A DNA stretch of 64,000 nt from Streptomyces rhizoryzae (GCF_023155275.1 NZ_JALMUV010000032.1:1-64000); one strand, 5' to 3'. Shown: positions 1 through 8,567, numbered from the stretch's first letter. Program-made: numbers and translations. The notes: a model not told the origin generated them from the letters alone.

Positions 1-115
1 CCCACCCCCGCCCCCTCTCCTCCTGCCCCCGCCGGCGAACGGGCGGTCGTTGCCCGCCCGGGGGTAGCCTGAAGCCACTGCTCCAGCTCGTACCCCCGAG
101 CGCAGGGGAGGTCCG

Positions 116-1978
116 ATGACGATGCCCACGGGCCCCGCGCCGACCCTCACCGCGAGCCTGCGCCCCAGCAGGGCCGACGCCCCGCGTTACGTCCCCATCG
201 CCGAACACGGGCTCATCGGCGATATGCGCACCGCTGCGCTCGTCGGCACCAACGGCACCATCGACTGGTACTGCTGCACCCGCTTCGACGCCCCCAGCGT
301 CTTCGCCGCGATACTCGATGCCGACCACGGCGGCGCGTTCGAGCTGGCCCCCGACGTCCCGGCCCGCACCAAGCAGTTCTACTTCCCCGACACCAACATC
401 CTCATCACCCGCTTCTTCGCTGACAACGGCGTCGGCGAGGTCCAGGACTTCATGCCCATCGTCGGTGACTCCCGCGAAGCGGACCGCCACCGGCTGATCC
501 GCCGCGTGCTCTGCGTCCGAGGCTCCCTACCCTTCTCCCTTCGCGTCGCGCCCCGTTTCGACTACGGCCGGCAGGAGCACACCGTCACCGCTCACGACCA
601 GGGCCTCACCGTCTTCCACTCACCGGACCTCACGCTCGCCCTGACCTCGAGCGTCCCCGTCCGGACCGACGGCCCCGACGTCTGCGCCTCCTTCACCCTC
701 GGCGAGGGTGAAGCCGCCGTATTCGCCCTCGACCGCATCGGCGAGGGCGTCGAGCCCCGCTTCTGCGCCGTCCGTGAAGCGGAACAGCTCTTCGGTGCCA
801 CCGTGCGCTACTGGCGCGGCTGGCTCGCCCACTCCCGCTACCGCGGGCGCTGGCGGGAGATGGTGCACCGCTCCGCCCTCACCCTGAAACTCCTCACCTA
901 CGCGCCCACCGGCGCCATCGTCGCCGCCCCCACCACCAGCCTCCCCGAGCAGATCGGCGGCGAGCGCAACTGGGACTACCGCTACGCCTGGGTCCGCGAC
1001 GCGGCCTTCTGCATCTACGCCCTCCTCCGCCTCGGTTTCACCGACGAGGCCGATTCATTCGTCCACTTCCTCTCCTCCAAGGTCTGCCTGAAGCACTGCG
1101 CCCGCGGCCCGCTCCAGATCATGTACGGCATCGACGGCCGCAGTGATCTCCCCGAGATCGAACTCCCGCACCTGGAAGGCCATTTGGGCTCCGCGCCGGT
1201 CCGTATCGGCAACAACGCCGTCAACCAGCTCCAGCTCGACATCTACGGTGCGCTCATCGACTCCCTCTACCTCTACGACAAGTGGGGCCAGCCGCTGTCC
1301 AGCGATCACTGGGACACCGTCTGCGGCCTGGTCGACTGGGTGTGCGACAACTGGGACCAGCCGGACGAGGGCATCTGGGAGACCCGGGGAAAGATCCAGA
1401 ACTTCCTCTACTCCCAGTTGATGTGCTGGGTCGCCATCGAACGCGCCATGCGCATCGCCCGCCACCGCGGCCTGCCCGCCGACATGCTCCGCTGGTCTCA
1501 GGCCCGCGATGCCATCTACCGGCGCATCATGCAGCGCGGCTGGTCGCCGGCGCGCCAGGCGTTCGTCCAGCACGAGGACGCCGATGTGCTGGACGCCTCG
1601 GTGCTGATGATGCCGCTGGCCAAGTTCATTTCACCGACCGACCCGAAGTGGCTCTCCACGCTGGACGTGCTCGGCGAGGAGCTGGTCTCCGACTCCCTCG
1701 TCTACCGCTATGACCCCACGGCCAGCCCTGACGGATTGCGCGGTGAGGAAGGCACCTTCTCGATCTGCTCGTTCTGGTATGTCGAAGCGCTCTCCCGCGC
1801 CGGGCGGGTGGACGAGGCACGCCTCGCCTTCGAGAAGATGCTCACCTACGCCAACCACGTCGGCCTGTATGCCGAGGAGATCGGCCGCACCGGCGAACAG
1901 ATCGGGAACTTCCCTCAGGCGTTCACCCACCTCGCGCTCATCAGCGCGGCCTTCAATCTGGACCGGGCCCTTGGGTGA
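116..1978 (+). CDS. Glycoside hydrolase family 15 protein (glucoamylase/trehalase-like)
   Basis: A 620-residue protein of the GH15 (alpha/alpha)6-barrel family, which hydrolyses alpha-linked glucans or trehalose. Family landmarks are the N-terminal IAEHGLIGDMRTAALV and GTIDWYC block (about residues 28-53), ERNWDYRYAWVRDAAF (about 283-298) in the barrel, and the C-terminal AEEIGRTGEQIGNFPQAFTH signature. The length is normal for actinobacterial cytosolic GH15 proteins and no signal peptide is seen. The ATG is preceded by GGGGAGG at a good distance. It stands alone and converges on the methyltransferase gene. Substrate (trehalose, maltooligosaccharide or glycogen) cannot be read from sequence. 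Confidence 0.93.
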   Translation: MTMPTGPAPTLTASLRPSRADAPRYVPIAEHGLIGDMRTAALVGTNGTIDWYCCTRFDAPSVFAAILDADHGGAFELAPDVPARTKQFYFPDTNILITRFFADNGVGEVQDFMPIVGDSREADRHRLIRRVLCVRGSLPFSLRVAPRFDYGRQEHTVTAHDQGLTVFHSPDLTLALTSSVPVRTDGPDVCASFTLGEGEAAVFALDRIGEGVEPRFCAVREAEQLFGATVRYWRGWLAHSRYRGRWREMVHRSALTLKLLTYAPTGAIVAAPTTSLPEQIGGERNWDYRYAWVRDAAFCIYALLRLGFTDEADSFVHFLSSKVCLKHCARGPLQIMYGIDGRSDLPEIELPHLEGHLGSAPVRIGNNAVNQLQLDIYGALIDSLYLYDKWGQPLSSDHWDTVCGLVDWVCDNWDQPDEGIWETRGKIQNFLYSQLMCWVAIERAMRIARHRGLPADMLRWSQARDAIYRRIMQRGWSPARQAFVQHEDADVLDASVLMMPLAKFISPTDPKWLSTLDVLGEELVSDSLVYRYDPTASPDGLRGEEGTFSICSFWYVEALSRAGRVDEARLAFEKMLTYANHVGLYAEEIGRTGEQIGNFPQAFTHLALISAAFNLDRALG

Positions 1979-2089
1979 GGAGGGGAATGGCGGGGGCGTG
2001 GCCTCCGGGTTGTCGCGCTGGCGGGTCGAGATCATGGTTGGCTCCCTGCGCTTGGGCCGGTACTCGCACCTGTGACTGGGCCTATGTTT

Positions 2090-2137
2090 GTACCCGTACC
2101 CGTACCCGTACCCGTACCCGTACCTGTACCTGTAGCT
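2090..2137. repeat. Hexanucleotide GTACCC tandem repeat
   Basis: About seven head-to-tail copies of GTACCC, the last degenerate (GTACCT, GTAGCT). It lies in the 217-bp space between the convergent GH15 and methyltransferase genes. It codes for nothing I can support. A slippage-prone microsatellite is the simplest reading. Confidence 0.85.
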
Positions 2138-2195
2138 GTCGTTGGTTGTGGGGCCGGGCTGGCTCCTGGTCGTGTCTCGGTCGCTGTCTGCGGCG

Positions 2196-2861
2196 CTATC
2201 CGGCCCGTTGTCCTTGTCCCTGAGCGGGGTCGGGGCGGGCGAGGCCGATGAGGGAGGGGGAGGCCGGGTGCGGTCTTCCGCCCGGGCGGAAGTCGAAGCG
2301 CCGGATGGCCTCGATCGTGAAGCCCGCGCTCCGGAGGGCGCTTTCGGTGTCGCGGGTGAGGTTGCACCCTCCTCCGGCCAGTCGCCACAGGGGGTTGAGT
2401 ATCCGCTGGCGTCGGTAGGGCCCTGGCCGGCGTGCGCGGACGTGCTCGTAGAAGCGCAGCTCCCCGCCCGGCTTCAGGACCCGCCGGGCTTCAGCGAGCG
2501 CGGTAGGGACGTCGGTGACACTGCACAGGACCAGCGACATCACCGCGACATCGACGCTCGCGTCGTCCAGCGGCAGACGCTCCGCCCGGCCGGGGAGAAC
2601 CTCGACGGGGACGGGGGCGTCGGCCGCCGCCCGGGTGGCGAGGGCCCGCAGCCGGGGCTCGGGCTCCACCGCGATGACCCTTTCCACCGGCGCCGGATAG
2701 TGCGGGAAATTCGCTCCGGTACCGGCGCCGATCTCCACCACGCTGCCGCGGATCCCGATGAGGAGCTCCCGGCGGTGGGCGAGCGAACCGTGCGCCTCGG
2801 CGTAGGCATTGATGCGCGGATAGATGCGGGCGAAGAGCGGGTGCGAGATCTTGTCGGCCAT
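2196..2861 (-). CDS. Class I SAM-dependent methyltransferase
   Basis: A 221-residue protein of the UbiE/Methyltransf_11 type. The SAM-binding glycine motif is VVEIGAGTGANF (about residues 37-48). The acidic end of strand beta-2 is VIAVEPEP, motif II is DVAVMSLVLCSV, and LKPGGELRFYEHV is the usual post-motif. It presumably methylates a small molecule or lipid; the substrate is unknown. The chosen ATG is preceded by GGGGAG. The open frame continues far upstream, but that part is low-complexity and overlaps the phosphatase gene in another frame, so it was not used. The gene stands alone and converges on the GH15 gene. Confidence 0.88.
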   Translation of the reverse strand: MADKISHPLFARIYPRINAYAEAHGSLAHRRELLIGIRGSVVEIGAGTGANFPHYPAPVERVIAVEPEPRLRALATRAAADAPVPVEVLPGRAERLPLDDASVDVAVMSLVLCSVTDVPTALAEARRVLKPGGELRFYEHVRARRPGPYRRQRILNPLWRLAGGGCNLTRDTESALRSAGFTIEAIRRFDFRPGGRPHPASPSLIGLARPDPAQGQGQRAG

Positions 2862-3041
2862 GCTGCACTCCCCGTGGTGCCGGGTGGATTTCCGTTCCGA
2901 GAACAGTGCATCACTGAGCGGAGTTGCGGCGCGTCGGAGCGTGGGTGGAAACGTGGCGTCAACCCGTGGGTTGATCGGCGGGAGTGTGTCGGCCTGCGGT
3001 ACTCGGCGGGGGCCGGCGCCTGGCGCGAGTGGCCCCGCCGG

Positions 3042-3094
3042 CGTGCGGGCGTGCGGGCGTGCGGGCGGGCCGGTGTGCGGGTGGGCCGGTGGGG
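3042..3094. repeat. CGTGCGGG octanucleotide repeat, partly degenerate
   Basis: Three perfect copies of CGTGCGGG (3042-3065) are followed by about 30 bp of decayed GTGCGGG/GGGCCGGT copies. The repeat lies between the minus-strand histidine phosphatase stop and the methyltransferase start, where the methyltransferase promoter might also lie. No coding potential is supported. Confidence 0.7.
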
Positions 3095-3100
3095 TCCGGC

Positions 3101-3853
3101 TCAGGCGTCGCCGGGCAGGAGGTGCTGGTTGACCTGGCGGAAGGACCAGGTGCCGTGGGTGCGAGTGAAGATCCAGACCAGGTCGAAGCGGTTGGGCCAC
3201 TTGTGGGGGACGCCGGTGCCGGTGGCGCCGAGCGCGGTGACGATGTCGGGGATGCGGCTGTGCTCCCAGCAGATGAGGACGGGTCCGGTGGCGGAGAGGG
3301 CGGCTTTGGCGAGCGCGGCTTCCTGGGACTCGGCGTAGGTGGTGTTGAGGGTGAGTCCCAGGTGATGGGCGAGCGGTGTGACGGTCTGCCGCATCCGGTG
3401 GGCGCCGGCGTGCGGGCCCTGATCGGTGGCCGCGAAGATCGTCCGGGGACGGGAGAGTCCGGCCGGGAGCGGCTGTCCTGTCGACGGGTCGAAGAGCTTG
3501 GGCAGGGCGTTGGCGCGGTCCCAGCCGCGCCGGGTCAGTGATTTGTGGTCCTTGTGCCCGTGTTCGTCGATGCCGGGGTGGGTCTCGTCCGGCTTCTCGC
3601 CGTGCCGGATGATCATGATGACGGCGTCGCCCGACCCGCTGCCCGCGGAGCCGTGCGGGCCGAGGGCGGCCGCGGCCCCCTTGTGACTCCCGCAGGCCGC
3701 GAGTGCCGCGGGGGCGGCCGCGGCCAGACCTGCCAGTACCCACCGCCGACTGACCACGCGGTGGCCGCCGTCTCCCCGGGGTGGGGTGGTGGACGAGGCG
3801 GAAGTGGGGGAGAGGGCAGGCGAGTTGGTAGGGAATGCCCTGGATTGCGGCAT
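3101..3853 (-). CDS. Tat-exported lipoprotein, histidine phosphatase superfamily
   Basis: A 250-residue exported phosphatase-fold protein. The N-terminus has a twin-arginine motif (SRRWVLAG, about residues 35-42), a hydrophobic stretch and a lipobox ALAAC with Cys54, so the mature protein should be lipid-anchored outside the membrane. The catalytic RHG is at residues 83-85 (MIIRHGEKP). A later CWEHSRIPDI segment fits the second His region of the fold. The start is well supported by AAAGGAGG upstream. It is a single gene. The substrate is unknown; the family includes phosphomonoesterases and catalytically altered members. Confidence 0.87.
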   Translation of the reverse strand: MPQSRAFPTNSPALSPTSASSTTPPRGDGGHRVVSRRWVLAGLAAAAPAALAACGSHKGAAAALGPHGSAGSGSGDAVIMIIRHGEKPDETHPGIDEHGHKDHKSLTRRGWDRANALPKLFDPSTGQPLPAGLSRPRTIFAATDQGPHAGAHRMRQTVTPLAHHLGLTLNTTYAESQEAALAKAALSATGPVLICWEHSRIPDIVTALGATGTGVPHKWPNRFDLVWIFTRTHGTWSFRQVNQHLLPGDA

Positions 3854-4169
3854 GGTGATGCCTCCTTTGCTCGGCGGGAGGACCTGATGCTGCGGCAGTA
3901 GAGCACGTCTCCCTGAGATTGCCCGCCCGCTGGCCCCGGCAAGGTGCAGATCGATGCACGGCCGGGTGGCGGGCGGGCGCGAATGCGCCCCGTCTCGCGG
4001 CGGGGCGCGGCGGCCAGGGGTCAGGAGGGCGGGCGCGGCGGCCGGGGGCCAGGCAGGGGGACGCGGCGTCACGCAACGCTTCACGCAACGCACCACGCCG
4101 CACATCGAGGAGCCGTCGCCCCGGGCCCGGAAGCCGTCCCGGCCCGGAGCCCGCCCCGGGCCCCGACCC
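3854..4169. other. Intergenic region with a 12-bp direct repeat
   Basis: A gene-free 316-bp stretch upstream of the phosphatase and downstream of the minus-strand hydrolase. It contains a tandem direct repeat, TCACGCAACGCT then TCACGCAACGCA, at 4069-4092 (11 of 12 bases identical). This could be a regulator site. The remainder is GC-rich, low-complexity sequence without a convincing open frame. Confidence 0.5.
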
Positions 4170-5102
4170 TCACCCCGCGGGCGGCTCGTCGTGGGAGCCG
4201 TCGGCGAGGTGGCGGACGTGCCGGGCGACCTCCGTCCACACCGGTTCCGGCAGGTCGTGGCCGACACCGGGGAGGGGGACGAAGCGGGCGCCCGGGATGC
4301 GGGCGGCGACCGTGCGGCCCGCGGACGGCTTGACCAGGGGGTCGTCGAGGCCGTGCAGGACCAGCGTCGGGGTGGTGATCCGGTCGATGGGCGGGCCGTG
4401 CCACTGGGCGCCGATCTGGCGGCTCTGGCTGCGGGCGTCCACCACCCCCGCGTCCGGCACCGCGCTCAGCATGTCCCGGACGGTCCGCTCGTCGAACGGG
4501 TAACCGGGGGAGCGGAGCAGCCGGGCCAGCGCCACCCCGGCTTCGATGTGGCCCTCCGGTGTCTGCGGATGGCGCGTCCGGGCGAGCCGGGCGAGCGTGC
4601 GCAGCCGGATGTGGCGCAGGGTGGCGGGGCCGGCGGCGTCACCGGGGACCGCCGAAACGCTGGTCAGGGTGCGGACCCGGGCCGGGTGCCGCAGGGCGAT
4701 CCGCTGGGCGACCGCGCCGCCGAGCGACTGGCCGAAGAGGTGCGCGGACTCCCAGCCCAGCGCGTCCAGGACGGCGATGGCGTCGTCGGCCATGTCCTCG
4801 GCCGAGTAGGCGTCGCCGCGGCGGCGGACGAGGGCGGCGATCGGGCCCCTCCTGGAGGCGGGCGGGAGGTGGGTGGACTCGCCGGCGTCGCGCTGGTCGT
4901 AGCGGGCGACCGCGAAGCCCTCGGCGGCCAGCGCCCGGGCCAGGCCGGTGGGCCACCAGCGCCGCGAGACGCCCAGCCCGGTCACCAGCAGCAGCGGCTC
5001 CGGTGCCGCCGCCGGTCCGTCGGCCGCCAACTGGTCGTAGGCGACCCGGATCCGGCCGTTGTGGGCCCATGCGGTCGCGGTCCATGGGGATGTCGTGGTC
5101 AC
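4170..5102 (-). CDS. Alpha/beta-fold hydrolase
   Basis: A 310-residue alpha/beta hydrolase. The oxyanion region is LLLVTGLGVSRRWW, the nucleophile elbow is GQSLGG (Ser about 147), the acid is in LHGLDDPLV, and the catalytic His is in GVGHDLPEP near the C-terminus. It resembles the haloperoxidase/esterase-type cytosolic hydrolases. The start is GTG with AGGAGG just upstream. It is divergently transcribed from the TetR-family gene at 5396 across 293 bp that carry an inverted repeat, so that regulator may control it. Substrate unknown. Confidence 0.9.
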   Translation of the reverse strand: MTTTSPWTATAWAHNGRIRVAYDQLAADGPAAAPEPLLLVTGLGVSRRWWPTGLARALAAEGFAVARYDQRDAGESTHLPPASRRGPIAALVRRRGDAYSAEDMADDAIAVLDALGWESAHLFGQSLGGAVAQRIALRHPARVRTLTSVSAVPGDAAGPATLRHIRLRTLARLARTRHPQTPEGHIEAGVALARLLRSPGYPFDERTVRDMLSAVPDAGVVDARSQSRQIGAQWHGPPIDRITTPTLVLHGLDDPLVKPSAGRTVAARIPGARFVPLPGVGHDLPEPVWTEVARHVRHLADGSHDEPPAG

Positions 5103-5266
5103 GGTTCCTCCTGGGGTTGGTGGGCGCGTCCGGGGCGGCGCACCGGGGCGGCGCGGGCCGCGGTGGTGTGCCGCCCCGGCGTGCGCGGTACGGGGCGGGC
5201 GGCGAAGGTGCGTTCCGGTGCGCGGCGTCCGGGACGCGTCCGGGAGGCGGGGGCCGCCCGCGCCGT

Positions 5267-5326
5267 CGCAAGAACGCCGATCGCAAGAACACCGATCACA
5301 AAAGCACCGACCGAAAAACTGCGATC
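5267..5326. repeat. 15-bp tandem repeat array in a divergent promoter region
   Basis: Four consecutive 15-bp units: CGCAAGAACGCCGAT, CGCAAGAACACCGAT, CACAAAAGCACCGAC and a decayed fourth. The array ends 15 bp before an inverted repeat that looks like a repressor site. It is locally A-rich compared with its surroundings. Read on the minus strand the units would give IGVLA-like pentapeptides, but no usable start was found. Confidence 0.8.
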
Positions 5327-5340
5327 GCCGTTCGCGGTTG

Positions 5341-5354
5341 TAAGACTATGCTTA
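5341..5354. promoter_or_regulatory. Putative TetR operator (TAAG-N6-CTTA)
   Basis: A short AT-rich palindrome (TAAGACTATGCTTA) in otherwise very GC-rich DNA, 41 bp before the TetR start and about 240 bp from the divergent hydrolase start. The position suits autoregulation by the adjacent TetR protein. The site is inferred from symmetry only. Confidence 0.45.
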
Positions 5355-5395
5355 TCAGCAAGGGCACGGATGACGGAAGGGGCCGGTGAGGCGCG

Positions 5396-6226
5396 GTGGC
5401 CGGGACGGCGGAGGGCGACGGGACGGCGGACGAGGTGCTGGTGTGGGACCGGCCCGAACGGGGCGCCCGGGGGCCCGCGCCCGAGCGGAACCGCGGACAG
5501 CTCACCGAGGCCGCGGTCCGGCTCGCCGACGCGGGCGGTCTGGCGGCGGTCTCCGTACGCCAGGTGGCCAGGGAACTGGGCACCGGGCCCGCGTCCCTCT
5601 ACCGGTACGTCGCCGGCCGCGACGACCTGGTGGACCTGATGGTGGACGCGGCGACCGGCGAGATCGACCTCGGTGTGGCGCTGACCGGGGATCCGGTGGC
5701 GGACCTGGTCGCGCTCGCCGGGCGGACGCACCAGGTCCACCTGCGGCACCCGTGGCTGGTGGAGGTGGCGCCCGAAGCGATGCGGGTGGGGCCGCGCGGG
5801 CTGGCGTACCTGGAGTACGCGCTGCGCGCCCTGGAGCCGCTGGACGGGCTGCCGGGCGCGGCCAAACTGGAGGCGGTGGCCGCACTGAACGCACTGGTCG
5901 TCATGGTGTCCGGCGCCGTACTGCGCGCCCGCCGCGCGCCGACGGCCCGCCAGGCCGCCCAGGCCCGGTACCTGCATGCGGTGGCCGAAGGGGGCGAACA
6001 CCCGCTGCTGGCACAGGCGTTGGCGGACGGGACGACCGAGGAGCCGGGCGGCGCAGCGCTCGCCGGCCCGGGCGGCGGGCCGCGCTTCGCACGCGTGGTC
6101 CGGCGCGCCCTCACCGGCCTCCTCGCCCCCGACGCCCCCGGTGGATCCGGCCGTGCTACGGCCGCGCCCCCGGATACCGGCAGTACGGCAGGCCCCGCAC
6201 CGGCTCGTCCCGGAGGAAGCGGGTGA
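5396..6226 (+). CDS. TetR/AcrR-family transcriptional regulator
   Basis: A 276-residue regulator with an N-terminal helix-turn-helix. Residues about 34-80 contain LTEAAVRLADAGGLAAVSVRQVARELGTGPASLYRYVAGRDDL, shown here as family-typical TetR_N sequence in segments: AVSVRQVARELG, then GPASLYRYVAGRDDL. The C-terminal ligand domain resembles the TetR_C family common in Streptomyces (WLVEVAPEAMRVGPR, LNALVVMVSGAV). The start is GTG. The last 71 bp overlap the 3' end of the minus-strand hydrolase gene. It most likely represses the divergent hydrolase and itself; the ligand is unknown. Confidence 0.9.
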   Translation: MAGTAEGDGTADEVLVWDRPERGARGPAPERNRGQLTEAAVRLADAGGLAAVSVRQVARELGTGPASLYRYVAGRDDLVDLMVDAATGEIDLGVALTGDPVADLVALAGRTHQVHLRHPWLVEVAPEAMRVGPRGLAYLEYALRALEPLDGLPGAAKLEAVAALNALVVMVSGAVLRARRAPTARQAAQARYLHAVAEGGEHPLLAQALADGTTEEPGGAALAGPGGGPRFARVVRRALTGLLAPDAPGGSGRATAAPPDTGSTAGPAPARPGGSG

Positions 6227-7070
6227 CCAGGTCCGCGTACTCGGCGTCGCGCTCCAGGTGGGCCATGTGGTCGGCGTCGCGGATCAGGACGAAGGTGCAG
6301 CCGGCGATGGTGGCCGCGACCGCCGCGTTCTCCGCCGGTGAACTGGCGCAGTCGTGCTCGCCCGTGAAGACCAGGGCGGGCACCCCGGAGATGCCGCCGG
6401 GCGGATACAGGTCGGTGTCCAGCAGCCGTTCGTGGCAGGCGGCGTAGCGCAGTGCCGCGCTCTGCGAGGTCCGCAGCAGCTGGCGCTCCAGGAGGCGGGC
6501 GACCGCCGGCCCCTGGGCGACCTCCTGCCGGGTGGCGCTGTTGACCAGCATGTCGACGACGTTGCGGGCGTACGCGCGGCGCTCGGGTTCGGCGGCCGGG
6601 CGGGAGCCGGGGGCGCCCACCAGCGCCAGGCCCTGGCGGACCACCGCGGTCAGCCGGGGGCCGACCCGCGGGGTGGCGCCGGCCAGCAGCAGCCGGGCGA
6701 CCCGGTCCGGGTGCGACTGGGCCAGCCGGTAGGCGATGGGCGCCCCGTAGGAGGCGCCCAGGACATTGACCGGGCCCAGGCCGAGGCGGTCGATGGCGTG
6801 GCCCGCCGCCTCCGCGAGCACCTCGAAACCGGCGGCGGCGTCCAGGTCGCCGGCGTTCCCGGTACCCGGCAGGTCCACCAGGACCACGGTGGTGTGGGCG
6901 GTCAGCCGGCGCTCCAGGCGCGGCCAGGAGTACATGTCCTGGAGGGCGCCGCCGATCAGGACGAGCGGCTCGGTGCCGGTGCGGCGCCGGGGGGTGAGGA
7001 CCCGGCAGGTGTAGGTCATGTCCCGCAGGGCGAGCGGGACCAGGCGTTCGTCGGCTTCCATGGTGTCCAC
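6156..7070 (-). CDS. Alpha/beta hydrolase in an acyl-carrier-protein operon
   Basis: A 304-residue hydrolase with the nucleophile elbow GASYGAP (about residues 106-112), acid in FTGEHDCASSP and His in RDADHMAHLERD. It follows the ACP gene by 15 bp, so the two are probably cotranscribed with the ketoacyl synthase. In that setting it could release or edit an acyl-ACP product like a type II thioesterase, but it could also be a free-standing esterase. The GTG start at 7070 has GGGAG eight bases upstream; an internal ATG nine bases later is less well spaced. Its 3' end overlaps the convergent TetR gene by 71 bp. Confidence 0.88.
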   Translation of the reverse strand: MDTMEADERLVPLALRDMTYTCRVLTPRRRTGTEPLVLIGGALQDMYSWPRLERRLTAHTTVVLVDLPGTGNAGDLDAAAGFEVLAEAAGHAIDRLGLGPVNVLGASYGAPIAYRLAQSHPDRVARLLLAGATPRVGPRLTAVVRQGLALVGAPGSRPAAEPERRAYARNVVDMLVNSATRQEVAQGPAVARLLERQLLRTSQSAALRYAACHERLLDTDLYPPGGISGVPALVFTGEHDCASSPAENAAVAATIAGCTFVLIRDADHMAHLERDAEYADLVTRFLRDEPVRGLPYCRYPGARP

Positions 7071-7085
7071 GGCGGCCGCTCCCGG

Positions 7086-7343
7086 CTAGGCCGTGGAAGG
7101 GGTGGCGGCGACGGCGGGGGCGCCGGTGCGGCGGGCGATCAGCTCGGCGAGTGCGGCGACGGTCGGCGCCGCGGACAGCTCGTCCTCGTCGATCACCACG
7201 TCCAGCTCGTCCTCCAGGGCCATCGACAGCACCGTCACGGCCATGGAGTCGATCCCGGCCCGGGCCAGGGAGACCTCCGGGACGATCGGGCCGCCGGGCA
7301 GCCCGGCACGGGTGATCAGGAGTTCCTTCACCTGGTCGAACAT
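7086..7343 (-). CDS. Acyl carrier protein
   Basis: An 85-residue carrier protein. The phosphopantetheine attachment site is Ser33 in AGIDSMAV, followed by the acidic helix DELDVVIDEDEL typical of ACPs. It is preceded by AAGGAGG. It lies between a ketoacyl-ACP synthase III gene (66 bp upstream) and an alpha/beta hydrolase gene (15 bp downstream), so it is probably a dedicated carrier for a small acyl product rather than the housekeeping AcpP. The C-terminal tail is Ala/Thr-rich. Confidence 0.93.
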   Translation of the reverse strand: MFDQVKELLITRAGLPGGPIVPEVSLARAGIDSMAVTVLSMALEDELDVVIDEDELSAAPTVAALAELIARRTGAPAVAATPSTA

Positions 7344-7409
7344 GGTCCCTCCTTACGGGGACGGGGGTCGTTCGGGCGGGCGCGCGATCCGGCGCGGGGC
7401 GCGGCGGTG

Positions 7410-8453
7410 TCAGCGCTCGGCGCGCAGGCCGGCCGGCCACACCAGCGTCGTGGCGGCCCAGGCGAGGCCGCTGCCGAAGGCGACCAGCAGGACGCGGTGG
7501 CCGGGCCGGAGCGACCCTTCGGCGGCGGCGTCCGCCAGGAGCAGGGGCACGGAGGCGGCGGCGGTGTTCCCCACCGAGGCGATGTTGGACGGCACCCGCT
7601 CCGGCGGGATGCCCAGCGCGTCGGAGACCGCCGCGCTGATCCGGGCGTTGGCCTGATGGACGATCAGCCGGTCGATGTCCCGCGGCTGCCAGCCGGCGGC
7701 CGCCGCGGCACAGGTGGCGGCCGCCGTCATCCGGCGCACGGCATGGCGCAGGACCTCGTTGCCGCGCATCCGGACGTGGCGCTCGCTGCGGGGCGCCGCG
7801 TCCCGGCCGTCGCGGTTCCGGGAGCCGCCCACCGGGATGACGATGGCGTCGGAGCGTGCGCCGTCGCTGCCCCACGCCACCTCGCCCAGGGCGCCGGGCC
7901 GGCCGGGGCGGCCCGCCTCCAGGACGGCCGCGCCCGCGCCGTCCCCGAAGATCGGCGCGGTCGACCGGTCCGCCGGATCGATCACCGCCGACATCGTCTC
8001 GGCCCCGATGACCAGGACCCGGCCGGCCGTCCCGGAACGGATCAGTCCGGCGGCCACCGTGGTCGCGTACAGGAAGCCGGAGCAGCCCGCGGCGATGTCG
8101 AACGCGGCGGCGTTGGCCAGCCCGAGCCGGGCGGCCACGTCCGGAGCGGTGGCCGGGCACGGATGGTCCGGCGTCGTGGTGGCCAGGACGACCGCGTCCG
8201 CCCGGGTCACCCCGGCCGACCGCAGCGCACGGGCACCCGCCTCGGCCGCCAGGTCGCCGGTGGCCGTCTTGGGGTCCGCCCGGCGCCGTACGGAGATGCC
8301 GATCCGCTCGCGGATCCAGGTGTCCGAGGTGTCCAGGTGGGCGCAGAGTTCGTCGTTGGTGACCTCCCGGGGCGGCAGCCAGGACCCCAGACCGGTCAGT
8401 ACCGCGGCCGTGCCCGCCGCCGGCGCCTGCACACTGTCCTCCGACTGATACAT
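7410..8453 (-). CDS. 3-oxoacyl-ACP synthase III family protein (FabH-like)
   Basis: A 347-residue KAS III. The catalytic triad is visible as Cys124 (FDIAAGCSGFLYA), His266 (IVHQANARI) and Asn296 (SNIASVGNTAAAS). The N-terminal DTSDTWIRERIGI is also family-typical. It condenses an acyl-CoA starter with malonyl-ACP, or transfers an acyl group as CerJ-like relatives do. The adjacent ACP is the likely partner. I start at the ATG at 8453; a TTG 27 bp upstream is in frame. Neither has a strong ribosome site. The gene heads a probable KAS III, ACP and hydrolase operon. Confidence 0.92.
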   Translation of the reverse strand: MYQSEDSVQAPAAGTAAVLTGLGSWLPPREVTNDELCAHLDTSDTWIRERIGISVRRRADPKTATGDLAAEAGARALRSAGVTRADAVVLATTTPDHPCPATAPDVAARLGLANAAAFDIAAGCSGFLYATTVAAGLIRSGTAGRVLVIGAETMSAVIDPADRSTAPIFGDGAGAAVLEAGRPGRPGALGEVAWGSDGARSDAIVIPVGGSRNRDGRDAAPRSERHVRMRGNEVLRHAVRRMTAAATCAAAAAGWQPRDIDRLIVHQANARISAAVSDALGIPPERVPSNIASVGNTAAASVPLLLADAAAEGSLRPGHRVLLVAFGSGLAWAATTLVWPAGLRAER

Positions 8454-8528
8454 GGGACAAATGTAATCAATCAGGAGCAAAGGGTGAGCGGTGGAGGCGG
8501 TGGGGTGTGGCGTTGGGGTGGCACCCGG

Positions 8529-8557
8529 CCGGCCCGGCGGCCGCCAGCGCGGGCCGG
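8529..8557. terminator. Stem-loop after polysaccharide deacetylase
   Basis: Eight-bp arms CCGGCCCG and CGGGCCGG separated by 13 nt, starting about 10 bp beyond the deacetylase stop on the minus strand. There is no U-tract, as is usual for terminators in this GC range. Confidence 0.4.
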
Positions 8558-8567
8558 GCGGAACGGC

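Noticed and set aside
5265..5340. A hydrophobic minus-strand peptide (VGAFV-IGVLA-IGVLA) encoded by the 15-bp repeats
   Set aside because: No ATG, GTG or ribosome site is suitably placed, and the downstream part is Arg/Pro low complexity.
5599..8460. A 953-codon open frame on the minus strand
   Set aside because: It is an out-of-frame shadow of the hydrolase, ACP and KAS III genes. Its translation is Arg/Pro/Gly-rich low complexity, as expected in very high-GC DNA.
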